From NCBI RefSeq assembly GCF_028275115.1, contig NZ_JAQCNH010000142.1:1-64000 (forward strand): a stretch of 64,000 nt of DNA, written 5' to 3'. The notes below the pieces were generated by a model, which was not told where the DNA came from, did no database searches, and worked only from the letters and a program-made list of their open reading frames with translations. Positions 17,186-24,696 of this stretch are shown here, piece after piece. The stretch comes from Halorientalis sp. GTDB lineage: Archaea > Halobacteriota > Halobacteria > Halobacteriales > Haloarculaceae. Each line of letters opens with the position of its first letter. The first letter of the stretch is position 1. The translations under genes were made by a program, and so were the position numbers.

Positions 17186-18935
17186 TCCTGTGACCACTTG
17201 GCGTCTGCTAGCGTGCGCTGAACGGCCTCCTGACCGACCGCGGCGGCGAGTGTCTCGAACCCCGCACGTTCCTTCCGGTCGTCGGCGTTGGCCACCAGTC
17301 GCGAGACGATGAACTCCGGTGTGGACCTGCCGACGGTGCCGAAGCGGGGCTGGTAATCGACCGAGAGGTCCAGATCCGGGTCGAGCCCTTCTGCGAAGAT
17401 GCCGTCGGTTCGAGCCTCGTCGGGTAGCGGTTCGAGGTCGTCGGCGAGGTGGGTGACGAACACGCCCAGTGCGTCCTCGTCGACGGTCAGCGTCACCAGT
17501 CCGTGCAACATATCGGCGGCGCTTCCAGGTTCGGTGATAGCCTCGAACTCGTCGACGAGCATCAGGGTCCGGCCGTCGTCGGTCAGCGGCGGCACTACGG
17601 TCTGGAGCGTCGACTCCAGGACGCCCGCGTTGAAGCTGGCGTGCCGGCGGTGAAACACGATCACGTCCACGATGCCGACTTCGGCGGCGTCGGCCGGGAC
17701 GGGAAGCCCCATCTGCGCGAGCAACTGTACCTGACAGAGCGTTTCCAGCAGGGTGGTCTTCCCTCCGCTGTTCGCGCCAGTGAGAACGGTCACGCGGTCG
17801 CTCGGCGGCGGCGACCCGCTCGAAACGTCCAAATCGTGGTCACCGACGGCGTAGTCGACGGGTTGGACGGTGACGTCGGCCGCCTGGAGTTCGAGGTTCC
17901 GGGCTTGTGCGACGGCGACGGTCTCACCGTCGTCGGCGACGCCGGTCGCGTCAGGTCGAATGCTACTGCAAAACGAGCCAGAGAGACGTACAGTGCCGCG
18001 TCGTCGACGGCCGCGACGGCGGCATCGATCTCCTCACGGGCGTCCTCGATGGCGCCTTCCAGGTCGGCGGTGAGCTCCTCTCGCCGCTCTTCGACCGCGG
18101 TCCGGCGGCCGTCGGCCAGGTTCCGGAGGCTCTCTCCGACGAAGTCGGCGGCGTCGGTGGCGTCGCCGGGCATCGCTTCCCGGATCGTAGCCGCCGGAAC
18201 GGTGGTCTCGTCGACGATGTGGCGGCGGAACGCCTCGCGGAACTCCTCGGCCCCGCGGGCGCTTTCCTGGACCGACTCGACCACCGCGCTGCGGTTGGCG
18301 GCGAGTTCGTCGACGGCGGCGTACTGGTCGCGTAGTTCGTCGAGGCGGTCGTCGACGCCGCGGTCGACCCCGTCCTCACCCAGCGCCGCGAGTGCGTCGG
18401 CGGCATCGGCCAGTGCATCGCGGTGCAGCGCAGCCACGCGGTCGAAGACGCCGCCGCTGACACCGGCGTCGAGCAAATCGACTGCCGTCTCGACCGCCGA
18501 GTGTTCGCCACCGGTCACACTGTCGTGTGCCCCGAACGCCTCGACGACGGCTTCGCGGTCGGACTCGGAGAGGGCGGTCCAGGCGTCGACGGCCGAGAGG
18601 ACCGCGTCCAGCCGGTCGGTCATCGCTGCACGGTCACGGAGCGGGGTCAGTACGCGGATGCGGTCCTCGGCGTGCCGCGTGACGGCGAACTCACTGGCCA
18701 GGTCGAGCATCGACTTGTACACCGCTCGCGTGTCCCGGGTCGAGAGGACGGCCATCCCGTCCCCACCGTTGGCACGCCGAAGAATCCGGGTGGCACGCCC
18801 CCGACCGAGCCCGGCGTCCATCAGCGCCCGGCTGTCGGCGTTCTCGATGGCCTCGATTGCCGCGGCCTCACCGATACTGTCGGCCAGTACCGCCTTCGTC
18901 TTGGGACCGACGCCCCAGTACTCCTCCAGTCGCAT
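17182..18935 (-). pseudogene. MutS5-like ATPase with HhH domain, split by a frameshift
   Basis: A haloarchaeal MutS5-type protein of about 584 codons in two frames. The first part (18935 down to about 17950) holds a helix-hairpin-helix start (YWGVGPKTKAVLADSIGEAA), then a long helical core region. The second part (to 17182) carries the ABC-type ATPase: Walker A GANSGGKTTLLE, signature region and Walker B LMLVDEFEAIT, and FVTHLAD. The junction is at about 17935-17950: LTRP is followed, one base out of phase, by VADDGETVAVAQARNLE, which is the expected continuation. Total length 1754 bases equals a multiple of three minus one, so one base is missing. Either a true inactivating deletion or a sequencing error. 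Such proteins act in recombination or repair rather than classical mismatch repair. Confidence 0.82.
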
Positions 18936-18980
18936 ATCCGCGGCCAGAAGCGGCGCGGCCTTAGTGATTCGGAAACCCGC

Positions 18981-19460
18981 CTACTCCAGTCGCTTCTTGG
19001 TCTGCCCGTGACGGTACCGAAACATCGGCTCCATCCCGACGACCGCAAGCGGTGAGAGAGCCCGCCCGAGTCCGCCCAGCGGGAGTTCGTACTCGACGCT
19101 GTCGGAAACGAGGGTCCCGTCACCGTCGGCGAAGAACTCGTGTGTGTGTTCCCACTCGGCGAACGGGCCACCCTCCATCGTGTCGCGGAACATCGCGGAC
19201 CCGTCGCCTTCCTCGCGTTCCGCGATGACGGAGGTCCACTCCTGGCGCGGCCCGAGGCCCAGCGGGCGGACCGACGATTCGATCTGTGCGCCGGTCTCCA
19301 GAATCCCGGGGTCGGGGGCGCCGTCGGGACCGATGACGGATTCGACCTCCAGATTCATCCAGCCGGGTGTGAGCGCTTCGAGACCAGTTATACGGGAGTG
19401 AAAGTCCCACACCTCCTCGAACGGCGCGTCAACCCGCACTGTTCGCTCGTACTGAGACAC
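18981..19460 (-). CDS. SRPBCC (START/polyketide cyclase-like) protein
   Basis: A 159-residue single-domain protein of the SRPBCC helix-grip fold. It opens with YERTVRVDAPFEEVWDFHSRI, the usual first strand and helix, and ends with a long helix containing FRYRHGQTKKRLE. The cavity binds a hydrophobic ligand in known relatives; haloarchaeal copies often resemble the cyclase/dehydrase or cell-division inhibitor SulA-domain subgroup. It starts 45 bp after the MutS5 start would end upstream on the same strand, with no evident functional link. Role unknown. Confidence 0.8.
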   Translation of the reverse strand: MSQYERTVRVDAPFEEVWDFHSRITGLEALTPGWMNLEVESVIGPDGAPDPGILETGAQIESSVRPLGLGPRQEWTSVIAEREEGDGSAMFRDTMEGGPFAEWEHTHEFFADGDGTLVSDSVEYELPLGGLGRALSPLAVVGMEPMFRYRHGQTKKRLE

Positions 19461-19514
19461 GCCTGGGTTACGGCCAGCGGGTGTAAAACCTTAGCGTTGC
19501 CGACGCGCGGACGG

Positions 19515-20774
19515 TCAGGGGAACGTGCCCGCCTCGTCGGCAGCGTTGGCGACGCGTTCGATGGCGGTGACGTATGCCGCGGTCCGGTAATTAGGCACGT
19601 CTTTGTCCTCGTAAGTCTCTGTGAGCGTGTCGAACGCGTTGGTAATAATCCGTTCGAGTTCGTCGACGACGCGCTCCTCTGTCCAGTAGAACCGCTGTCG
19701 GTTCTGAACCCACTCGAAGTACGAGACTGTGACGCCACCCGCGTTCGCCAGGATGTCGGGGAACACCGCTACGTCACGGTCGGTCAACACGTCGTCGGCG
19801 TCGGGTGTCAGGGGTCCGTTCGCGGCCTCGACGATGATATCGGCGCTGACTCGCCGGGCGATCTCCTCGTCGATTGCGTTTTCGAGCGCCGCGGGGATCA
19901 ACAGGTCCACGTCCATCGTCAGCAGTTCGTCGTTCGTCAGTTCCTCGCTCGCGCCGGGATAGCCAGAGAGCTGACCGGTCTCGTTTTTGTGCCCTTTCGT
20001 GGCCGCCACGTCGAGACCGTCGGGGTCGTGTACCGCACCGCTCGAATCGGAGACGGCGACCACGTTGGCCCCGAGTTGCTCGTCGATCAGGCGCGCGGCC
20101 ACCGACCCAGCGTTGCCGAAGCCCTGGACGGCGACGGTCGCCTCGGTGACCGACTTGCCGAGGTATTCGAACGCTTCGCGGGCGGTGAGCATCACCGACC
20201 GACCGGTCGCCTCGACGCGGCCCGCACTCCCGCCACTGGTCGGTGCCTTCCCGGTCACTGTCCCCGGTGCCGTGGTGTTTTCTAACGTCTCGTAGGTGTC
20301 TTTGATCCAGTTCATCTCCCGCTGTCCGGTGTTGACGTCCGGGGCCGGAATGTCCCGGTCCGGGCCGATCAGCGGCCGGAGCTCTTTCGCGTAGGCCCGC
20401 GTGACCCGTTCGAGTTCCGACAGCGAGTACTTTCGCGGGTCGATCACGATGCCGCCTTTCCCACCGCCGTAGGGGATGTCGACGGTCGCACACTTGTACA
20501 CCATCCACCCCGAGAGCGCCGTGACCTCGTCGCGGCTGACGTTCGGGTGGTACCGGATTCCCCCCTTGTAGGGTCCGCGGTCGCCGTTGAACTGCGATCG
20601 AAAGGCTGTAAATACGCCGATAGACCCGTCGTCCATCTCGACTGAGAGTGTCGTCTCGAGGACTCGCTCGGGCCGCTTCAGCCGTTCGAGGACGTCAGCA
20701 TCCACGTCGACACACGCGGCCGCATCGTCGATCTGCTCCTGCAGACTCTCGAACGGATTTACCTCGCCGGACAT
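19515..20774 (-). CDS. gdhB: Glutamate dehydrogenase (Glu/Leu/Phe/Val family)
   Basis: A 419-residue hexameric-type glutamate dehydrogenase. Substrate-binding segments [11 protein letters not shown] and [15 protein letters not shown] carry the conserved lysines, with catalytic Asp in [12 protein letters not shown]; the Rossmann half has [14 protein letters not shown]. It interconverts glutamate and 2-oxoglutarate plus ammonium with NAD(P). Haloarchaea have up to four gdh genes; this most resembles gdhB, usually a catabolic enzyme. It lies next to a CitE-type lyase and a MaoC hydratase, which is suggestive of amino-acid/acetyl-CoA assimilation through methylaspartate-cycle-like steps, but the mutase and ammonia lyase of that cycle are not in this window. 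Confidence 0.9.
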   Translation of the reverse strand: MSGEVNPFESLQEQIDDAAACVDVDADVLERLKRPERVLETTLSVEMDDGSIGVFTAFRSQFNGDRGPYKGGIRYHPNVSRDEVTALSGWMVYKCATVDIPYGGGKGGIVIDPRKYSLSELERVTRAYAKELRPLIGPDRDIPAPDVNTGQREMNWIKDTYETLENTTAPGTVTGKAPTSGGSAGRVEATGRSVMLTAREAFEYLGKSVTEATVAVQGFGNAGSVAARLIDEQLGANVVAVSDSSGAVHDPDGLDVAATKGHKNETGQLSGYPGASEELTNDELLTMDVDLLIPAALENAIDEEIARRVSADIIVEAANGPLTPDADDVLTDRDVAVFPDILANAGGVTVSYFEWVQNRQRFYWTEERVVDELERIITNAFDTLTETYEDKDVPNYRTAAYVTAIERVANAADEAGTFP

Positions 20775-20853
20775 GCAACGTTTCTTGTCCGTTTCGGGTT
20801 TAACTTTGATGGTGTAATTATCATGGGGAGGAATTAATATTGTACAAGGACTG

Positions 20854-21705
20854 TCACCGTTGCTCGGCGGCGCGGGCGCGGTCGAGGACCTGTTCGGCCT
20901 GCGCGATCAGGGGCGCGTCGATCATTTCGTCGTCGACGCGGAACACGCCCCGGCCCTCCGCGTCGGCCTCGTCTCTGGCGTCCAGGACACGTCTCGCCCA
21001 GTCGACGCGCTCCTCGCTGGGGGTGAACGCGTTGTTGATGACCGGGACCTGCGCGGGATGAATTGCCAGTTTCCCGTCGAATCCGAGTTGGACGGTGAAC
21101 TCGGCGGCCGACTCCAGTCCGTCGGTATCGTCGACATCGACGTGAATCGTGTCCAGGGCGTCGACGCCGGCTGCTGCGGCGGCGAGGACGACCTGCTCGC
21201 GGGCGTGCAGTGCTTCGACACCGTCGTCGGTCCTGGTCGCACCGATGTCCGCCGCGAGGTCCTCTGCACCGATGGCGACAGCGTCGACTCGGGGAGTGGC
21301 GGCGATGTCCTCGGCGTGTAACACGCCCGCCGCCGATTCGATCAGTGCGACAACGGGAGCGTCGACGCCGTACTCGTCGAGCAGGCCGACGACTCGTTCG
21401 ACCCCCGCCACGTCACTGACTTTTGGGAGCATCACGGCATCGACTGGCGACGCGTCGGCCAGCGCGTTCGCCACGTCGGCGTCTGCCACTGTGCCCGGTG
21501 GGTTGACACGGACCCAGACCGAGCACTCGGGGTCGAATTCGGCGTCGGTGAGCACCTCGTGTATCGCGTCCCGGGCGACAGGCCTGCGGTCCGGAACAAC
21601 CGCGTCCTCCAAATCGAACACGACCGCGTCGGCACCGGAGCCGGGTGCCTTTCGCATGAGTGCGGGCTGGTCACCGGGTGAGAACAACACACTTCTACGG
21701 GCCAT
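20854..21705 (-). CDS. citE: CitE-like lyase (HpcH/HpaI aldolase family; malyl-/citramalyl-CoA lyase type)
   Basis: A 283-residue TIM-barrel lyase. Family hallmarks are [12 protein letters not shown] at the start, [16 protein letters not shown] with the Mg-binding region, [17 protein letters not shown] with the metal-ligand Glu, and [12 protein letters not shown]. Relatives cleave or form beta-methylmalyl-CoA, malyl-CoA or citramalyl-CoA. In haloarchaea such a lyase works with a mesaconyl-CoA hydratase in the methylaspartate cycle or in itaconate breakdown. Here it is divergent from a MaoC hydratase and upstream of gdhB, which supports an acyl-CoA role. The start codon ATG 21705 abuts one arm of a perfect 10-bp inverted repeat. 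Confidence 0.85.
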   Translation of the reverse strand: MARRSVLFSPGDQPALMRKAPGSGADAVVFDLEDAVVPDRRPVARDAIHEVLTDAEFDPECSVWVRVNPPGTVADADVANALADASPVDAVMLPKVSDVAGVERVVGLLDEYGVDAPVVALIESAAGVLHAEDIAATPRVDAVAIGAEDLAADIGATRTDDGVEALHAREQVVLAAAAAGVDALDTIHVDVDDTDGLESAAEFTVQLGFDGKLAIHPAQVPVINNAFTPSEERVDWARRVLDARDEADAEGRGVFRVDDEMIDAPLIAQAEQVLDRARAAEQR

Positions 21706-21762
21706 ACGCTGGCGTGTTCGCCCAGGCGTAAGTCCGTTCCCCCGCCGGGCGGACGCCAGCGT
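21706..21762. promoter_or_regulatory. Divergent citE/maoC promoter with perfect 10-bp inverted repeat
   Basis: ACGCTGGCGT (21706-21715) directly precedes the citE start codon, and its exact reverse complement ACGCCAGCGT (21753-21762) sits 37 bases away, just upstream of a TTTATTTT box centred about 28 bases before the maoC ATG. This looks like a pair of operator half-sites through which one regulator could control both genes. The repeat is seen directly; the regulatory role is inferred. Confidence 0.55.
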
Positions 21763-21791
21763 TTATTTTCGGGGCGGTCGAGAGGTCGGAC

Positions 21792-22247
21792 ATGCCTGGC
21801 CTGTACTACGAGGAGTTCGAGGTCGGAGAGACGATTCACCACGAGAAGCGCCGGACCATCTCCGAGAGCGACAACCAGCGGTTCTGTGATATGACGATGA
21901 ATCAGCAGCCGCTCCACCTCGATTCGGCGTTCGCAGCCGACACCGAGTTCGGCGAGCGCATCGTCAACGGGCTGTTAACAATGAGCCTCGCCGTCGGGCT
22001 CACGATTCCCGACACGACCGACGGGACCATCGTGGCGAACCTCTCCTACGACAACGTCGAACACCCGGCGCCGGTCTATCACGGCGACACGATTCGAGCG
22101 CAGTCGACGGTCACGGACAAACGCGAGACCAGCGACGGAGACCGCGGCGTCGTCACGATGCGCGTCGAGGCGCTCGTCGTCGGCGAGGACGACCGACTGG
22201 TCTGTGAGTTCGACCGGACGGCGCTCTCTCTGAAGCGACCCAGCTGA
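21792..22247 (+). CDS. MaoC family hydratase (single hot-dog domain)
   Basis: A 151-residue single hot-dog (R)-specific hydratase. The catalytic motif is intact: Asp33 and His42 in DMTMNQQPLHLDSAF, equivalent to the D-x-x-N-x-x-H dyad of MaoC enzymes. Such enzymes hydrate enoyl-CoA or mesaconyl-CoA; haloarchaeal mesaconyl-CoA hydratases of the methylaspartate cycle usually have two hot-dog domains (about 350 residues), so this shorter protein may act on another enoyl-CoA or pair as a dimer. It is divergent from citE. A TTTATTTT box 28 bases upstream indicates a leaderless promoter. Confidence 0.85.
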   Translation: MPGLYYEEFEVGETIHHEKRRTISESDNQRFCDMTMNQQPLHLDSAFAADTEFGERIVNGLLTMSLAVGLTIPDTTDGTIVANLSYDNVEHPAPVYHGDTIRAQSTVTDKRETSDGDRGVVTMRVEALVVGEDDRLVCEFDRTALSLKRPS

Positions 22248-22373
22248 CGCCCGTCGGGCGGACGACGAGTGTGGGTTCGAGAGACCGCATACAATCGCCC
22301 GTGTAATGGCCAATTACGAGTGTGGTAATAGCACCAAAAGTTGAATTACTGCGGCGGTTAGGAGAGCGATAGT

Positions 22374-23111
22374 ATGGTGAATAAGGCGGCATTATCGGTG
22401 CTCGGCGTTATCGTTCTGGCTTCTATGGGCGTTGGCGTCCTCATCGGAATGCAGATCGGCGGTGGTGGCGCCGAGACGGTGGGTGCGTCGACCCCGACGG
22501 CGGACGAGAGTTCGCGGCAGGCACCGAGCAGCGACGGGGCCGACCCGCCCGCGCGGACGACGATTCCGGGCGGTGAGATGGCCACCGTCCAGCCACCGGA
22601 CGACGAAGAGACGATTCCAGCCAGACGCTTCGAGGCTAAGGAGATAAGCCGGGAGATCGAACGGTTGCTCAACCAGCGCCGGACAAGCCGTGATCTGTCC
22701 GAGTTGTTGACCAGCGGGCGAGTCACGGGCGAACTCGACGCGCTGGCCCATAGCCACAGCGTCGCAATGGCCGACGACGCGCGCGTCAGTCACACCATCG
22801 ACGGGAACTCAAGCCGCAACCGCTACGAGTCGGCCGAACTGTACAGTGCCTGTCAGTTCAAGTCCGACGCCGGGAGTTACGTCGTCGACGCGCGGTACAA
22901 CCGCCTCGAACTGGTCAGTCACGCAGTCGCCGGACGAGTTCACGACGGGGAGTTCCTCAAGACCGAAGAGGAGGTCGCGCAGGCGATCGTCTCGGACTGG
23001 TCCTCTGGCACCAGCCGGGACCGTGTCTTCTACGAGAACGCGAATCAAGTTGGCGTCGGGGTCGAAGTCACACAGAGCGGCGACGTCTACGTGACCGGTA
23101 ACCTCTGCTGA
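22374..23111 (+). CDS. CAP (SCP/PR1-like) domain protein with N-terminal membrane anchor
   Basis: A 245-residue protein: hydrophobic helix at residues about 5-28 (signal-anchor), a Thr/Pro/Ser-rich linker (35-85), then a divergent CAP/SCP domain (about 88-245). Recognisable parts are the opening helix with LLNQRRTSRDL, HSHSVAMADDARVSHTID with the usual cavity histidine, and FYENANQVGVGVEV near the end. CAP proteins are secreted and of unclear activity in archaea. It lacks a recognisable lipobox or C-terminal sorting signal. The start ATG 22374 follows an AT-rich upstream region. Confidence 0.72.
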   Translation: MVNKAALSVLGVIVLASMGVGVLIGMQIGGGGAETVGASTPTADESSRQAPSSDGADPPARTTIPGGEMATVQPPDDEETIPARRFEAKEISREIERLLNQRRTSRDLSELLTSGRVTGELDALAHSHSVAMADDARVSHTIDGNSSRNRYESAELYSACQFKSDAGSYVVDARYNRLELVSHAVAGRVHDGEFLKTEEEVAQAIVSDWSSGTSRDRVFYENANQVGVGVEVTQSGDVYVTGNLC

Positions 23112-23214
23112 AACCAACCGCTCTGCATCGCTCGGCGCCGGTAACCGACGGACTCGCCAACTGTCGTTGCGGTACTGTTATGTGGGACCGATTACCATAT
23201 TACGAGCGAAAAGG

Positions 23215-23484
23215 ATGTCTCGACCCAGTTGGATGCGGTCAGCAGACGAGCGGATTCTCCGACAGCTTCAGGAGGCACAGCCGGGCTACCTCGCGCTAAT
23301 CGCGAACCGACTGGGGATGCATCTGGCATATGTCGAGCGTCGGTGTGCGGTCCTCGTTGAACACGGGCTAGTCGAGCCCGTCAGCGGTGAGGTGGTCTAC
23401 CAGACGACCGACCGTGGCGAGCAATTTCTCTCCGAAGAGGCCGAACGGGAAACGGACGCGACGGACGCGGCGACCAGTGATTAG
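23215..23484 (+). CDS. Winged-helix DNA-binding protein (PhiH1-repressor-like)
   Basis: An 89-residue winged-helix protein. Residues about 10-70 give helix-turn-helix (ERILRQLQEAQPGYLALIA, then LGMHLAYVERRCAVLVEHG) and wing (LVEPVSGEVVYQTTDRGEQF), followed by an acidic tail. This matches the small one-domain regulators typical of haloarchaea, often compared with the phiH1 repressor. I chose ATG 23215 (MSRPSWMRSADERIL); ATG 23233 is also possible, and the upstream ATG-less extension to 23167 is unlikely. It is convergent with coxB; targets unknown. Confidence 0.75.
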   Translation: MSRPSWMRSADERILRQLQEAQPGYLALIANRLGMHLAYVERRCAVLVEHGLVEPVSGEVVYQTTDRGEQFLSEEAERETDATDAATSD

Positions 23485-23515
23485 CCGGTGAGGAACGAAC
23501 TGTCGCGGCGAAAGG

Positions 23516-23522
23516 AAAAAAA
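23516..23522 (-). terminator. T7 tract after coxB, likely terminator
   Basis: Seven T on the coxB coding strand start 16 bases after the coxB stop codon. Archaeal termination is driven largely by T-runs, so this is the probable end of the coxB transcript. A promoter role is unlikely because no start codon follows on that strand at the right distance. Confidence 0.45.
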
Positions 23523-23538
23523 GAGCGGCGGCTTATTC

Positions 23539-24537
23539 CTATGCGCTGAACCAGGCCTGGGCCAGCCAGGACTCGTAGTTGGACTGTGACTTGACTTCGA
23601 TACTGCCGAGCATCCCGGAGTGTCCCACGCCACAGTACTCGGCGCAGTAAAGCGGATACTCGCCCGTCGACGTGGGCTTGGTGACGATGTAGTTCGACTC
23701 GCCCGGTAGCGCGTCCTGTTTCAGTCCCAGGTCCGGGGCGTGGAACGCGTGCAACCAGTCACGAGAGGTAACGTTCAGGCGGATGTTCCTCTCGTTCGGC
23801 AGTACCAGTTTGTTCGTGTTCTGGACCGTGGCACCGGAGATGCTCGCACGCTCGACGGCCGCGCCACCGACGCTCACGTCGGCGAAGCTCACTTGCTCAC
23901 CGATGCGGTCCTCGTACTGGGACGCGTTGCCGACGCCAGCAGTCACCGTGCCGTTGACGAGGGAGGCGCTGTCCAGTGCACCGTCCGTAGCACTGGAGAT
24001 GGAACCGCCGGATAGTATCACCCCGTCACTGGTGACGTTCTCGACGGTCGTCCCTTCGACCGAAACGTTCGCCAACGACACGTCCGTGGCGCTTGCGTTG
24101 TCTACACTGACGTTCCGGTAGACGAAGTCCCAGTTGTACTTCTGTCCGTACACTTCGATCTCCCTGGGTTGGTCTCCTTCGAGGGTGTTCTCCGACGACG
24201 CAGTGACGTACGGGCTCGCGAGCACCTGGTATGACGCGACGCCGACGAAAAGCAGGATCACTGCCGTCGCGACGGTCCAAGTAATCTCCAGACGACGGTT
24301 CTCCTGCGTCGGCCTGGCCTTGTCACTGTTTCGGAACTTCCAGACGGTGTAAATAAGTATCCCTTCGACGAGGACCGTAATCGGGACTGCCACGTAGATT
24401 AGATTACTGTTCAGTTCCCAGATCGCCCCTTCGGTGGTCGACGCATACCCTGACTGGGCGGCCGCGGGTTCGACCGCCGTCAGCAGCAACGCAGCACCGA
24501 AAAGCGCCAACGCCCCGACGCGCTTGCGGTTCATCAT
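23539..24537 (-). CDS. coxB: Cytochrome c oxidase subunit II (CuA) with a large insertion
   Basis: A 332-residue CuA-bearing subunit II of an aa3/ba3-like haem-copper oxidase. A signal peptide (to about 27) is followed by two membrane helices (about 44-67 and 88-108) and a cupredoxin domain outside. CuA ligands are complete: His263, Cys298, Glu300, Cys302, His306 and Met309 (CAEYCGVGHSGM). Between YGQKYNWDFVY (130-140) and LVLPNERNIRLNVTSRD (244-260) lies an extra segment of about 100 residues, rich in Val/Ser/Asn/Thr with pentapeptide-like periodicity (VSLANVSVEGTTVENVTSDG). Other CoxB proteins have a short turn here. Start is ATG 24537 or 24534. Subunit I is not in the window. It is divergent from ctaB, needed for its haem. 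Confidence 0.9.
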   Translation of the reverse strand: MMNRKRVGALALFGAALLLTAVEPAAAQSGYASTTEGAIWELNSNLIYVAVPITVLVEGILIYTVWKFRNSDKARPTQENRRLEITWTVATAVILLFVGVASYQVLASPYVTASSENTLEGDQPREIEVYGQKYNWDFVYRNVSVDNASATDVSLANVSVEGTTVENVTSDGVILSGGSISSATDGALDSASLVNGTVTAGVGNASQYEDRIGEQVSFADVSVGGAAVERASISGATVQNTNKLVLPNERNIRLNVTSRDWLHAFHAPDLGLKQDALPGESNYIVTKPTSTGEYPLYCAEYCGVGHSGMLGSIEVKSQSNYESWLAQAWFSA

Positions 24538-24570
24538 TAAGCGACGCTTAGGAACTGGGCCATAAATAGC
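24538..24570 (-). promoter_or_regulatory. coxB promoter: TATA box and start-site palindrome
   Basis: On the minus strand CTATTTATG (around 24561-24569) is centred 28 bases before the coxB ATG, as expected for a leaderless transcript. Between it and the ATG, bases 24538-24550 form a perfect palindrome, TAAGCG-A-CGCTTA, which would overlap the transcription start. This could be a repressor operator; that role is inferred. Confidence 0.5.
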
Positions 24571-24670
24571 TGCTGTCTTCGCGCGAGTGCGGTCCCCCTG
24601 CGACGGTTTCGCCCGCTGGTGGGGAGTGCGCGACCGACCGAAAGCGCGGGTCATAAGTATGGCCCCACTA

Positions 24671-24690
24671 ACCTCTAAATAGTGAGAGGT
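24671..24690 (+). promoter_or_regulatory. Inverted repeat just upstream of ctaB
   Basis: ACCTCT and AGAGGT form 6-bp arms around an 8-base A/T-rich spacer (AAATAGTG), ending 6 bases before the ctaB ATG at 24697. It spans an alternative in-frame GTG (24682). It may be an operator or the core promoter itself; the repeat is certain, its role not. Confidence 0.4.
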
Positions 24691-24696
24691 ACGGCC

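Noticed and set aside
17449-19011. 520-codon plus-strand frame opposite the MutS5-like gene
   Set aside because: Ser/Arg-rich low-complexity translation; the opposite strand has conserved MutS and HhH motifs.
19515-22247. Complete methylaspartate cycle operon
   Set aside because: gdhB, a CitE-type lyase and a MaoC hydratase are present, but glutamate mutase, methylaspartate ammonia lyase and the CoA-transferase of the cycle are not here, and the MaoC is single-domain; only a partial hint.
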